From: Viridibacillus arvi
GTDB taxonomy: Bacteria > Bacillota > Bacilli > Bacillales_A > Planococcaceae
Length of the DNA: 64,000 nucleotides
Assembly: GCF_001274945.1 (NCBI RefSeq)
Contig: NZ_LILB01000007.1
Span: forward strand, 135,108 to 199,107
Reading direction: 5' to 3'
This document shows positions 9,505 through 18,174 of this stretch, in pieces. The position numbers and the translations under genes are program-made. Position 1 is the first letter of the stretch; each line of letters starts with the position of its first letter. Below the pieces are notes generated by a model, which made no database searches, was not told where the DNA came from, and saw only the letters and a program-made list of their open reading frames with translations.

Positions 9505-10005
9505 ATGGTAAAACAAATTGATATCACTAAAAAGAAGGAACAATATTTACAGTTTATCGATAAGTGTAAGACAGTTGTCATTAGTAGCTTAGATAACGAT
9601 GGAAACCCATTCACTAGTTATGCACCGTATGTTCAGCATGATGGGAAGATTTATATTTATATAAGTATCATTACTGATCATTATAAATTTATTGAAGATA
9701 ATAATTTAATCAGTATCATGATGATTACAGATGAACAAGATTCTCCAAACTTATTTGCACGTGAGCGAGCTCGCTTCCAATGTGTTGCAGAGAATGTCGG
9801 AAATGATGGCCATGAAGAAATTTTTGCTAAGTTTGAAAAGAATCATGGCGCACCAATGATGGGCGTTTTACGAGGATTAGATCTATCTTTATTTGAACTT
9901 ACGCCAAAAGAAGGCCGCTATGTAGTTGGCTTTGGTCAAGCATTTGATATTGATTTATCTGGCGAAAAATTTGAGCATGTTGTAGTAGATAAAAAGGATA
10001 AATAA
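9505..10005 (+). CDS. HugZ/HutZ-type heme utilisation protein (PNPOx-like fold)
   Basis: 166 residues of the pyridoxamine 5'-phosphate oxidase-like split-barrel family. The N-terminal half has the FMN-binding-type strand pattern (CKTVVISSLDNDGNPFTSYAP, KIYIYIS...HYKFIEDN), then the HugZ hallmark RERARFQCVAENV. Relatives HugZ and HutZ bind heme at a subunit interface and open the porphyrin ring to release iron. AGGAGG RBS at optimal spacing, 14 bases after the ATPase gene and before a strong terminator, so it is the last gene of the Fur-controlled operon. Most Bacilli place IsdG-type monooxygenases in this role. Activity is inferred from family and context. Confidence 0.75.
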   Translation: MVKQIDITKKKEQYLQFIDKCKTVVISSLDNDGNPFTSYAPYVQHDGKIYIYISIITDHYKFIEDNNLISIMMITDEQDSPNLFARERARFQCVAENVGNDGHEEIFAKFEKNHGAPMMGVLRGLDLSLFELTPKEGRYVVGFGQAFDIDLSGEKFEHVVVDKKDK

Positions 10006-10115
10006 GTTTTATCTTAATGAAATTATTTTTCGATACTGAGCTTTAAATGATAAAATAAACCTGGGTTAAAGGTATATATTAATATAGTAGGAAAATTGAA
10101 TTCGATTAATATGAG

Positions 10116-10160
10116 GAGAAGTAATATCATCCACTGGTGATGATATTACTTCTCTTTTTC
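10116..10160 (+). terminator. Terminator of the heme-import operon
   Basis: Sixteen-base perfect stem (10116-10131 with 10139-10154) with a 7-base loop and a T-rich tail. It separates the import operon from the exporter operon. Confidence 0.9.
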
Positions 10161-10329
10161 TTATTTATATCTGAGTATGAAGATGAAGGGTACTTTAATT
10201 TCGCAGCTCTTAAATCTCTCTTGTACTTCCTCAGTAGTTATATTAATCTTCGCTTACATACTAAGAGATTCTATCTATAGTAAAATTAATAAGAAGATCA
10301 TTTTCATTAATTCTCACTACCTACGTTCG

Positions 10330-10349
10330 CTTCATATTGAGTTCATAAT
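10330..10349 (+). promoter_or_regulatory. HssR-like direct repeat in the exporter promoter
   Basis: CTTCATATT-GA-GTTCATAAT. The published S. aureus HssR site (recalled) is GTTCATATT, two bases, GTTCATATT; this copy matches 16 of 18 defined positions with the same spacing. A possible -10 TATTAT lies at 10366-10371, 16 bases after the repeat, so the downstream half overlaps the -35 position, as expected for an activator site. The next genes encode an ABC exporter and an HssR-like regulator. Confidence 0.75.
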
Positions 10350-10419
10350 GAAATGCTAAAGTAACTATTATAAGATAGCTAAACCGTTGTATGGGAATAT
10401 ATAAGGAGGAATATGAACA

Positions 10420-12168
10420 ATGAAAGAAGATATAAAAGAAAATAAATTAAAGGGTTGGCGACAGTTTGTGCAGTTAATAAAACAAACTGAACCGCCTAAG
10501 CTTTTGTTAATTATCGCACTTTGCATGAGTTTTGCGACAACAGGGGTAGGCTTTGTCGTACCGTTGTTTACAAAAAAATTAGTGGATGGTTTTTCGTTAG
10601 ATTCACTTAACTATTGGCAAATAATTTTATTAGTAATTGCTTTTATTGCCCAAGCAATAGCGAGCGGACTCTCAATCTATTTGTTAAATCGTGTTGGTCA
10701 TCACGTAGTAGCAAAATTGAGAGATAGGTTGTGGAAAAAACTACTTCACCTACCAATACCTTATTATGATAAGAATGATACTGGGGAGACGCTGAGCCGT
10801 GTAACAAATGATACTGCTGTTGTGAAGGAACTCATTACAGAACATCTTGCTAATTGTTTATCTGGCATTATTGCAATTATCGGTTCTGTTACGATTTTGC
10901 TATTCTTAGATTGGAAAATGACTTTAGTAATGCTTGTTGCTATTCCAGTTGCAATGGTGATATTAATGTTGTTAGGTAAGCAAATGTATGTAGTTTCAAA
11001 AGGAATGCAAGATGAAACGGCAAAATTTACTGCAGTGTTAAATCAAGTATTACCAGAATCTCGTTTAGTAAAAGCTTCAAATGCAGAGAACATAGAATAT
11101 GATCGTGGAAAAAGAGGTATTACAAATCTTTTCAATTTTGGTTTAAAAGAGGCTAAAATACATGCACTTATTTCACCATTGATTTCATTTATCCTTATGA
11201 TTGTGTTAGTGGCAGTTATTGGGTACGGAGGAGTCCGTGTTTCTTCCGGTGCATTAACAGCTGGCGATATGGTTGCTTTTATTTTATATTTGATTCAAAT
11301 TATTATGCCGATGACGCAATTAACGATGTTCTTTACGCAATTGCAAAAAGCGATGGGAGCAACAGAACGTATTAGTGCAGTACTTGAACACGATGAGGAA
11401 GATATTAATGAAGGTAAAGAGTTAGATCTAGTGACAGAGCCTATTCATGTGAATCATGTGGACTTTGCATATGGAAAAGAAGAAATTTTATCTGATATTA
11501 ATTTTACAATTGAACCGGGTAAAGTAACGGCTATTGTTGGTCCGAGTGGAGGGGGAAAGACTACTACATTTTCTCTCTTAGAAAGGTATTATCAACCTAC
11601 AAAAGGAAGTATTACATTGGGGGATACACCAATTGATACATTTTCCTTACACTCTTGGAGACGCAAAATTGGGTATGTTGCTCAGGAAAGTGCACTTATA
11701 TCTGGAACAATACGAGATAACATTTGTTATGGAATAGAAAAAGAGGTTACAGATAAAGAACTCGAAAAAGTCGTAAAAATGGCGTATGCAGATCAATTTA
11801 TTCAAGCACTTCCAAATAAGTTTGATACTGAAGTAGGAGAGCGGGGAATCAAGCTTTCGGGCGGACAGCGACAACGAATTGCAATTGCTAGAGCACTATT
11901 ACGTGACCCTCAAATTTTAATGCTTGATGAGGCTACTTCTAGCCTTGATAGTAAATCGGAAATTTATGTTCAAAAAGCATTAGACAATTTGATGAAAGGC
12001 AGAACGACACTTGTTATTGCTCACCGTCTTTCTACCGTTGTCGATGCCGACAATATAATATTTATTGAGAAGGGGCATATTACGGGAAGCGGGACACATA
12101 ATTCGTTATTTCAATCACATGAGATGTACAAAGAATTTGCGAAACAACAATTACGTATTCAAGAGTAA
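10420..12168 (+). CDS. ABC exporter half-transporter, BmrA/multidrug type, predicted heme-responsive
   Basis: 582 residues: six membrane helices (to ~320) fused to an ATPase domain. Walker [11 protein letters not shown] (~371-380), signature LSGGQRQR (~478-485), Walker [10 protein letters not shown] (~499-507), H-loop His in IAHRLS. It should work as a homodimer exporting hydrophobic compounds. It starts at ATG 10420 after AAGGAGG and runs two bases before the regulator gene, implying one operon exporter-hssR-hssS. The HssR-like repeat upstream suggests induction by heme, so it may stand in for HrtAB, which is a different (MacB-like) transporter class; that role is inference. A generic drug exporter is the alternative. 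Confidence 0.85.
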   Translation: MKEDIKENKLKGWRQFVQLIKQTEPPKLLLIIALCMSFATTGVGFVVPLFTKKLVDGFSLDSLNYWQIILLVIAFIAQAIASGLSIYLLNRVGHHVVAKLRDRLWKKLLHLPIPYYDKNDTGETLSRVTNDTAVVKELITEHLANCLSGIIAIIGSVTILLFLDWKMTLVMLVAIPVAMVILMLLGKQMYVVSKGMQDETAKFTAVLNQVLPESRLVKASNAENIEYDRGKRGITNLFNFGLKEAKIHALISPLISFILMIVLVAVIGYGGVRVSSGALTAGDMVAFILYLIQIIMPMTQLTMFFTQLQKAMGATERISAVLEHDEEDINEGKELDLVTEPIHVNHVDFAYGKEEILSDINFTIEPGKVTAIVGPSGGGKTTTFSLLERYYQPTKGSITLGDTPIDTFSLHSWRRKIGYVAQESALISGTIRDNICYGIEKEVTDKELEKVVKMAYADQFIQALPNKFDTEVGERGIKLSGGQRQRIAIARALLRDPQILMLDEATSSLDSKSEIYVQKALDNLMKGRTTLVIAHRLSTVVDADNIIFIEKGHITGSGTHNSLFQSHEMYKEFAKQQLRIQE

Positions 12169-12188
12169 ATATGAAGGGATTTGTTGTC

Positions 12189-12866
12189 ATGACAAGATTG
12201 TTGGTTGTGGATGATGATGAGCATATTAGAGAATTAGTAAGTGTGTTTTTACAAAATGAAGGACTAAGTATACTTGAAGCGGTGGACGGTGTTGATGCAC
12301 TGTCCAAGCTAGAATCGGAAAAAGTTGATATGGTCATTATGGATATAATGATGCCGAATATGGATGGATGGGAATTATGCCGAGAAATACGAAAGTTGAA
12401 TAATGATTTGCCTATTCTTATGCTGACTGCAAAAGGAGAAACCGCTCAAAAGGTAAAAGGATTTAATCTAGGTACAGATGATTATCTTGTAAAACCATTT
12501 GAGCCAGCAGAGTTAATAGTGCGTGTTAAATCTATTCTAAAGCGTTATCGTATTTCTGCATCCCAAACAGTAGAGGTCGGTAATGTTAAGATGAATCGGG
12601 AAACCTATGAACTAATGTATAGAGGAGAAAATATTACGCTTCGATTAAAAGAATTCGAATTATTATTTACATTAGCTAGTTACCCTGGGAAGACATTCTC
12701 ACGAGAACAGTTAATAGAAGAAATTTGGGGATATGACTATGAAGGTGATGATCGTACAGTAGATGTTCATATTAAAAGACTTCGAGAGCGATTCCCAGAA
12801 GATAAAAGTGAATTTACAATACGGACGATCCGGGGGCTCGGTTATCGATTGGAGTTAGGGGCATGA
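12189..12866 (+). CDS. hssR: OmpR-family response regulator, HssR-like
   Basis: Receiver domain with acidic pocket VVDDDE, phosphoacceptor Asp52 (VIMDIMMPNMDG), T (MLTAKG) and K (VKPFEP), then a winged-helix DNA-binding domain. The DNA-binding end IWGYDYEGDDRTVDVHIK and the RTIRGLGYRLE tail are strikingly like S. aureus HssR as I recall it. I place the start at ATG 12189 because GAAGGGA lies ten bases before it; the ATG at 12171 would itself overlap that RBS. It overlaps the kinase gene by 4 bases (ATGA). An HssR-like site sits before the exporter gene, consistent with autoregulation of the operon. Confidence 0.8.
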   Translation: MTRLLVVDDDEHIRELVSVFLQNEGLSILEAVDGVDALSKLESEKVDMVIMDIMMPNMDGWELCREIRKLNNDLPILMLTAKGETAQKVKGFNLGTDDYLVKPFEPAELIVRVKSILKRYRISASQTVEVGNVKMNRETYELMYRGENITLRLKEFELLFTLASYPGKTFSREQLIEEIWGYDYEGDDRTVDVHIKRLRERFPEDKSEFTIRTIRGLGYRLELGA

Positions 12867-13936
12867 AGAAATGGGTAATTTCGTTAAAAGTATTGAGTAT
12901 GTTTATACTTTTTCTTTTAACTAATACGCTCTTTGCATTTATTTCTTATCACGTGACCTCATTTATATATGATTGGCTTGGCAAGCATCCCCAAGGTTTT
13001 TGGCAACAATTTTATACTGTAATAGGTGTATTTATCCTTTTTGCATGTACTGCTGCTATTCTCTTTTTATTTGGATTTAGAAGGCAGCGTAATTATTGGG
13101 ATACAGTGGTTGATGCTATAGGGCGAATTGCGAAAGGGGATTTTAACGTCAAATTAGACTTGAAATCAGACGATGACGAAGATCATTTTGGACAACTCAT
13201 TAGCGGAATAAATCATATGGCAATTGAATTAGGTGAAATAGAAAAAATGCGTCAGGAATTTATATCCAACGTTTCGCACGAAATTCAATCGCCTTTAACC
13301 TCGATTAATGGATTTGCAAAAGCTTTGAAAAACATTAATTTGACTGATGAAAAACGGCAGCATTATTTAGAGATTATTGAAATGGAAAGCCACCGATTAT
13401 CGAAAATTAGTGATAATTTACTAAAGTTAACATCATTAGAATCACAACATCACCCCTTTGAGCCGAAGTCGTATCGTCTGGATAAACAATTGCGTAATGT
13501 GGTTTTATCCTGTGAACCTAGATGGATATTTAAAATTATTGAAATGGAACTCGATTTGGAAAATGTTCTGGTTTTTGCTGATGAAGATTTGATGAATCAG
13601 GTGTGGATGAATTTAATTAGTAACAGTATAAAGTTCACACCTAATGGAGGAACGATTTATATTCGCTTATTCAAACAAAGTGATACGGCCATTGTTTCTA
13701 TTACTGATACTGGGATAGGAATGACAGAAGAAGATCAAAAACATATATTTGAACGTTTCTTTAAAGCCGATAAATCGAGAGCAGTATCCAACGGGGGCAG
13801 TGGCTTAGGACTTTCTATCGTGCAAAAAATTATAGATATGCATAATGGCAGTATTTCAGTGCAAAGCCAACTAGGTGAACAAACTACATTTTTTGTGACG
13901 ATTCCTATAGAGCAAGATGAAACCGTTCATAAATAG
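12863..13936 (+). CDS. hssS: Sensor histidine kinase, HssS-like partner
   Basis: 357 residues: two membrane helices (~8-32 and ~47-70) with only a short external loop, HAMP region, HisKA with phospho-His139 (SNVSHEIQSPLTSI), and a HATPase domain with N-box NQVWMNLISNSIKF, DTGIGM and GGSGLGLSIV. It overlaps the regulator gene by 4 bases, so it is its cognate kinase. S. aureus HssS has a longer external sensor loop; the short loop suggests detection within or at the membrane. The hssS name follows from the partner and the site upstream, not from the sensor domain itself. A terminator follows at 13977. Confidence 0.75.
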   Translation: MKKWVISLKVLSMFILFLLTNTLFAFISYHVTSFIYDWLGKHPQGFWQQFYTVIGVFILFACTAAILFLFGFRRQRNYWDTVVDAIGRIAKGDFNVKLDLKSDDDEDHFGQLISGINHMAIELGEIEKMRQEFISNVSHEIQSPLTSINGFAKALKNINLTDEKRQHYLEIIEMESHRLSKISDNLLKLTSLESQHHPFEPKSYRLDKQLRNVVLSCEPRWIFKIIEMELDLENVLVFADEDLMNQVWMNLISNSIKFTPNGGTIYIRLFKQSDTAIVSITDTGIGMTEEDQKHIFERFFKADKSRAVSNGGSGLGLSIVQKIIDMHNGSISVQSQLGEQTTFFVTIPIEQDETVHK

Positions 13937-13976
13937 CCATGAGGCATGTATTAAATAGTAATTGATTAATACTAAG

Positions 13977-14007
13977 AAAGACTTCTAGAGTTTGCTAGAA
14001 GTCTTTT
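13977..14007. terminator. Bidirectional terminator after hssS
   Basis: Perfect stem AAAGACTTCTAG / CTAGAAGTCTTT with a 6-base loop and a short T run. The minus-strand small gene ends just beyond it at 14015. Confidence 0.8.
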
Positions 14008-14014
14008 CTACTTT

Positions 14015-14209
14015 CTAAAATAAGCTAGGCGAATATTTGATTAAGTAATAGATGACGTAAAGCCAGCTAAAACACCCATGTATGATGGCCCATCCTATGG
14101 AATGATATGCGGTATAAGAAATAATCATAGATAAGCATGTTCCATAGCTAATACCTTTCCTTATAACATGAGTTTGAAAGGAATATTTTTTATTATCATT
14201 TGATTTCAA
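14015..14209 (-). CDS. Small membrane protein of unknown function
   Basis: 64 residues starting at TTG 14209, supported by AAAGGGGG about 11 bases upstream on the minus strand. A basic N-terminus is followed by two hydrophobic segments, the second reading WAIIHGCFSWLYVIYYLIKY. This style of short protein with an IHG...W.YVIYYL ending recurs in Bacillales genomes as far as I recall, but no function is known. It converges on hssS and shares its terminator. Confidence 0.55.
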   Translation of the reverse strand: MKSNDNKKYSFQTHVIRKGISYGTCLSMIISYTAYHSIGWAIIHGCFSWLYVIYYLIKYSPSLF

Positions 14210-14322
14210 TACGCACTTTGCCCCCTTTTGAGTATTCTGTAAGTGTTTGTTTCTCTAAGGTTTTTCTTTGCATAAACTATATATAGGCTTCTATCAAGAA
14301 CAATTTATGTAGGAGGAATCGA

Positions 14323-15705
14323 ATGTATACTCCGCAATTTAATGATATGTGGATACATCTACTAGGGGAATATAAAGGGCAGATTGTTAATTCGGAAAAG
14401 ATTATTAACGATTTTGCAATGGATGCTTATGTGTATGGATTCCCTCTTGTTCTCATGGATTTAACGAAGAGGAAGGGAGGCGTAAGTTTAGCACGGAAGA
14501 ATAGATTTTATCATCAAAAGGTATTATCTACACCTCAATTTACTGAGGTGGTTAGACCTAACGTGGATACACTCTATTCTTCTGCATGGCTTGATTTGAG
14601 AGATGGTCCATTTCTATTGCATGTTCCGAATACTAAGAATAGATATTATCTCTTACCGATGCTAGATGCTTATTCAAATGTCTTTGCTTCCATCGGTGCA
14701 CGTACGACAGGGACAACTGAACAGCAATTTGCCATCGTTGGCCCAAATTGGCGGGGAAAGCTCCCTTCAAACATTCCAGTTATTTATTCACCTACAAATA
14801 CTGTTTGGATTACAGGAAGAACTCAAACGAATGGACCACAAGATTATCAGGCGGTGCATGCTATTCAAGATAAGTATTCTTTAAAAAGGATTTACGAATT
14901 AAATGATAACTATGCAAGTGCATCTTCAAGTGATCATTTAATTATTACTAAAGAGTCACCTAAAGAACTAATCACGACAATGGATGCACCTGCATTTTTT
15001 CAATTAATGATGGAACTTATGTATAAAAATCCTCCTTATCCTGCTATTCAATCCTATGAAATGACTGCAAAGCTATGTACATTAGGTCTTATTCCGAATG
15101 AGAATTTCAATTTCTATACACTACATCCAGCAGTTCAATGGGCATTAATAAATGCTGCACGCAATGGCCCGTTTTATATTCAATCTGCTGGTGAACAAAT
15201 CTTAAATAATAATAAAAATAACGGGTGGAGTACGCTACTAAATGATATGGGTAATTACGGAACAAATTATCAGCAAAGGGCGGCTGTTGCACTAACTTTA
15301 TTCGGAGCAAATGTTCCGCAGGATAGCATTTACGCGTACAATTTTGGTGATAACTATAACGTACCTTTAGCTGGCCAGTATAATTATAGAATCCATTTTG
15401 ATGCCGAGAATTTGCCTCCAGTAAACGCATTTTGGTCTGTTACACTTTATAATTCTGCTGGTTTATTGGTGGAGAATCAGTTAAAACGTTATGCCATTAG
15501 CCCGCATCTTGATCCTCTAAAATATAACATGGATGGTTCATTAGATTTGTTTATTCAACATGTTTCTCCTGGAAAAGAAAGTGAGAGTAACTGGTTACCA
15601 GCACCCCTTGAATCATTTAATCTCTTACTTAGAATGTATTGGCCGCAATTGAGTGTACTAAATAGCGAATGGCGTCCACCAACTGTAACACGTATCCAAA
15701 AATAA
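14323..15705 (+). CDS. DUF1254/DUF1214 domain protein
   Basis: 460 residues. The N-terminal DUF1254 part (about 25-170) has the family segments DAYVYGFPLVLMD, VVRPNVDTLYSSAWLDL and YYLLPMLDAYSNVFASIG. The C-terminal DUF1214 part (about 330-445) ends in NAFWSVTLYNSAGLLVEN and the MYWP region. No signal peptide, so probably cytoplasmic, unlike many Gram-negative members. Biochemical function is unknown; the family is often annotated as cell-envelope-associated. AGGAGG RBS at good spacing. The gene stands alone with its own terminator at 15704. Confidence 0.85.
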   Translation: MYTPQFNDMWIHLLGEYKGQIVNSEKIINDFAMDAYVYGFPLVLMDLTKRKGGVSLARKNRFYHQKVLSTPQFTEVVRPNVDTLYSSAWLDLRDGPFLLHVPNTKNRYYLLPMLDAYSNVFASIGARTTGTTEQQFAIVGPNWRGKLPSNIPVIYSPTNTVWITGRTQTNGPQDYQAVHAIQDKYSLKRIYELNDNYASASSSDHLIITKESPKELITTMDAPAFFQLMMELMYKNPPYPAIQSYEMTAKLCTLGLIPNENFNFYTLHPAVQWALINAARNGPFYIQSAGEQILNNNKNNGWSTLLNDMGNYGTNYQQRAAVALTLFGANVPQDSIYAYNFGDNYNVPLAGQYNYRIHFDAENLPPVNAFWSVTLYNSAGLLVENQLKRYAISPHLDPLKYNMDGSLDLFIQHVSPGKESESNWLPAPLESFNLLLRMYWPQLSVLNSEWRPPTVTRIQK

Positions 15706-15733
15706 AAGCGGGTTGATTAAACCCACTTTTATT
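15704..15733. terminator. Terminator between convergent genes
   Basis: Stem AAAAG-C-GGGTT / AACCC-A-CTTTT, with T/A tracts on both sides, so it can act for the DUF1254 gene and for the leftward MFS gene. Confidence 0.75.
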
Positions 15734-15752
15734 TCATAATAAATTTACGTAG

Positions 15753-15889
15753 TTATTTCTCTGAAGGAGTAACTTTAGATTTGTTATTTTTCTCTTTTGG
15801 TACCATGTTTTTACCTGAACGCAAAGGAATTTCTTTTAAAAATAAGGCAATAATAACAGCCACAGCAGCCATAATAGCCCCTACTAAAA
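15753..15889 (-). pseudogene. Frameshifted 3' tail of the MFS transporter gene
   Basis: Directly past the MFS stop, the -1 frame is open for 44 codons (LVGAIMAAVAVIIALFL, then KEIPLRSGK..., ending at TAA 15753). This is the last membrane helix and basic tail expected of a 14-helix EmrB/QacA-type transporter. The frame change falls at a TTTT run on the minus strand (plus 15886-15889); one extra T restores a continuous gene. It may be a real mutation, a sequencing error in a homopolymer, or slippage. Confidence 0.7.
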
Positions 15890-17386
15890 GGTAGTTGTAA
15901 TGGCATAACTCAGGGCTTCTTGAACTGTATCCAGTATTTTCGTAAATATTACTTGTGATTCAGGAGATAAACTTTTTAAAGTAGCTTCGATTTTGGGTTG
16001 ATCTAATAGGTTCTGTGGATTATTAAAAAGAGCAAGTTCTTCTGCTAATGCAGGATCTGTTGATACAGGTATTGTACTTTGACCTTTTATTCCGGATAGC
16101 TCAGTCATCTTATTTGTGATGCTGGTACTCATGATGCTTCCCATTACAGCAATACCAATAGTTCCGCCAAGATTACGGAATAGTTGAGATGTTGCTGTTG
16201 CTACACCGATTTGTTGAGGGGCGACTGCATTTTGTACTGTTATAGTAAATACCGGCATTGCTAATCCGAGTCCAAACCCTAGTATAAGTAGATATGCAAT
16301 TAGGACATATATAGGTGTCTCAGGTGTCATAAAATACAGCAACATGATGCCAATTGTCATCACGATTAACCCTAGAATTCCTCTTTTTTTATATTTTCCT
16401 GTTTTGGTCATGAGGTTACCAGAAAGCGCTGAAGCCAGTAACATAGCGAGGGACATAGGCATTGCTACATAACCTGCAGTGGTAGGTGAGATTCCCTTTA
16501 CGCCCTGTACAAAGAATGGTACATAGATGATTGCTCCCATCATCCCTGCATTTAAAAAGAAAGTAACTAAGTTGGAAACAGTAAAGATACTGTTTTTAAA
16601 TAAACCAAGTGGTAATACTGGGCTTTTTACTCTTGTTTGAATCCAGATGAAGAAAATTAAAGCAACAATAGTAATCGCAAATAGTCCAATGATTTGCCAC
16701 GATCCCCATGCATATTTGTTAGGGCCGTCGCCTGCCAATGATACGGCAAGAAGTAAGGGAACAATGGTTGATGTCAGGAAGAATGACCCCCAATAATCCA
16801 CCGATTCTCCAGTTCTTTCCGTACCTTTAGGGAAGTTGATGAGTATTAAAATAAAAGCAATAACACCTAGGGGTAAGAAAATCCAAAATACCCAATGCCA
16901 ATCAAGATGATCGACAATATAACCGCCTAGTAAAGGACCCGCTACACTGGATATTCCAAAAACTGCACTCATTACGCCAGACCATTTAGCACGCTCGCGC
17001 GGTTCGTATAGATCCCCAACAGCAGTGAAAACGGTAGACATAATAATACCAGCTCCAGCACCTTGAATAGCACGGAAGGAAATTAGTTGAAAAATATCTG
17101 TAGCAAAGCCAGATAAAATTGCACCAATCATAAATACACTAATTCCTAACAGAAGAAAAGGTCTTCTACCGTAAATATCAGAAAGTTTACCTACTAAAAT
17201 TGATGAAACTGTTGAAGTGAGTAGATAGATGGTAATGGCCCATGAATAATAGTCCATACCTCCAAGTTTAGCAATAATACGTGGCATCGCAATGCCGATA
17301 ATTGTTTGATTTATTGCAGCAAAAAACAATGAAGTAAGTATAGCTATCATTATAGTAATCTTCTTTTTATTGGTTAGATGTGTCAT
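15884..17386 (-). CDS. MFS drug efflux transporter, DHA2/EmrB-QacA type (3' frameshifted)
   Basis: 500 residues with ~13 membrane helices. Motif A GKLSDIYGRRPFLL between helices 2 and 3, motif C-like SSVAGPLLGGYIVD and the long loop near the C-terminus (LALFNNPQNLLDQ...) are typical of 14-helix proton-drug antiporters. It ends at TAG after ALSYAITTTF, but the final helix and tail are encoded in the next frame (see 15753-15889). The ATG overlaps the stop of the upstream marR gene by ATGA, so the two are one operon and the MarR protein probably represses both. Substrates unknown. Confidence 0.85.
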   Translation of the reverse strand: MTHLTNKKKITIMIAILTSLFFAAINQTIIGIAMPRIIAKLGGMDYYSWAITIYLLTSTVSSILVGKLSDIYGRRPFLLLGISVFMIGAILSGFATDIFQLISFRAIQGAGAGIIMSTVFTAVGDLYEPRERAKWSGVMSAVFGISSVAGPLLGGYIVDHLDWHWVFWIFLPLGVIAFILILINFPKGTERTGESVDYWGSFFLTSTIVPLLLAVSLAGDGPNKYAWGSWQIIGLFAITIVALIFFIWIQTRVKSPVLPLGLFKNSIFTVSNLVTFFLNAGMMGAIIYVPFFVQGVKGISPTTAGYVAMPMSLAMLLASALSGNLMTKTGKYKKRGILGLIVMTIGIMLLYFMTPETPIYVLIAYLLILGFGLGLAMPVFTITVQNAVAPQQIGVATATSQLFRNLGGTIGIAVMGSIMSTSITNKMTELSGIKGQSTIPVSTDPALAEELALFNNPQNLLDQPKIEATLKSLSPESQVIFTKILDTVQEALSYAITTTF

Positions 17387-17832
17387 TCACTTTTCGCCTC
17401 TTTCTTTGTAGCAATATTCATTAACACATGCTGATAAATACGTATCAAATGGTTGATATCATTGTCCGGTAAACCTGAGAAAAATTGTTGTATGACACTT
17501 TTAATTTCTATTTTAAATTGTTGTAATAATTCACGCCCTTGTTCAGTAATTTCTAAAAGTACCACTCTACGGTCATTACTATCTCTTTTTCTTTGTGCAT
17601 AACCATTAATAATCAACTTATCTGATAGGCTAGTAACTGCACCTGGCGTAATATGCAAGTGTTTTGCCAATGTAGATGCATTTTGTGGTCCTTTTTCTTC
17701 TAGACTTCGTAATATTGTCGCTTGTGATCCAGAAACAAGCCGATCTAAACGGTTATTCCATTCAACTGACACTTTCCGCTGAAATTCCACGTAAAGTTCT
17801 TCAAATTCGGTTAGATTATTTAAATTAGATAT
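17383..17832 (-). CDS. MarR-family repressor of the efflux operon, likely non-ATG start
   Basis: Winged-helix MarR protein: helix-turn-helix NASTLAKHLHITPGAVTSLSDKL and wing KRDSNDRRVVLLEIT. The first conventional start is GTG 17790 (135 residues), but it lacks a good RBS and gives a short N-terminus. The frame stays open further upstream as ISNLNNLTEFEELYVEFQRK, a normal MarR N-terminal helix, and an excellent AAGGGGG (17840-17846) sits 7 bases before ATA 17832, next to an ATC. I therefore propose initiation at ATA or ATC, giving ~149 residues. It overlaps the MFS gene by 4 bases. Confidence 0.75.
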   Translation of the reverse strand: MSNLNNLTEFEELYVEFQRKVSVEWNNRLDRLVSGSQATILRSLEEKGPQNASTLAKHLHITPGAVTSLSDKLIINGYAQRKRDSNDRRVVLLEITEQGRELLQQFKIEIKSVIQQFFSGLPDNDINHLIRIYQHVLMNIATKKEAKSE

Positions 17833-17846
17833 GATTGAACCCCCTT

Positions 17847-18174
17847 ATTTCTAGTCAAAATAGGAAAAATTAATTTACCATTTAAATTGTTTACCCCCTA
17901 TAATACTTTACAAGCTTGCACTTTATTACCTATTTTTGTAAACTCAGCCCCTAATTTTTTCAATATTTTAAATCGCACAAATTGCACATTAATATAAGTC
18001 TTTAATATGGTAGAAAAGTTCTTTTTTAATTAATATTTCATGTATTTTCTAAAAAATTACAAAATGAGGTTTTTATTTATCTTATGATTTTTCAGGAAAA
18101 ATTATAAAGGAGAACATAAAGCGTTTATAGAAAAATATATTAGTAAAGTATGGATATGAGAGTAGGGAGATTAT
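17847..18174. other. Divergent intergenic region, marR and APH-like gene promoters
   Basis: AT-rich, no gene supported. It contains repeated GTAAA-type elements (near 17876-17895) upstream of marR that could be MarR operator half-sites; this is weak. Confidence 0.35.

Noticed and set aside
10177-10359. 60-codon ORF between hugZ-type gene and ABC exporter
   Set aside because: No ribosome binding site, begins right after a terminator, composition unlike protein, and it overlaps the HssR-like repeat and promoter of the exporter operon.
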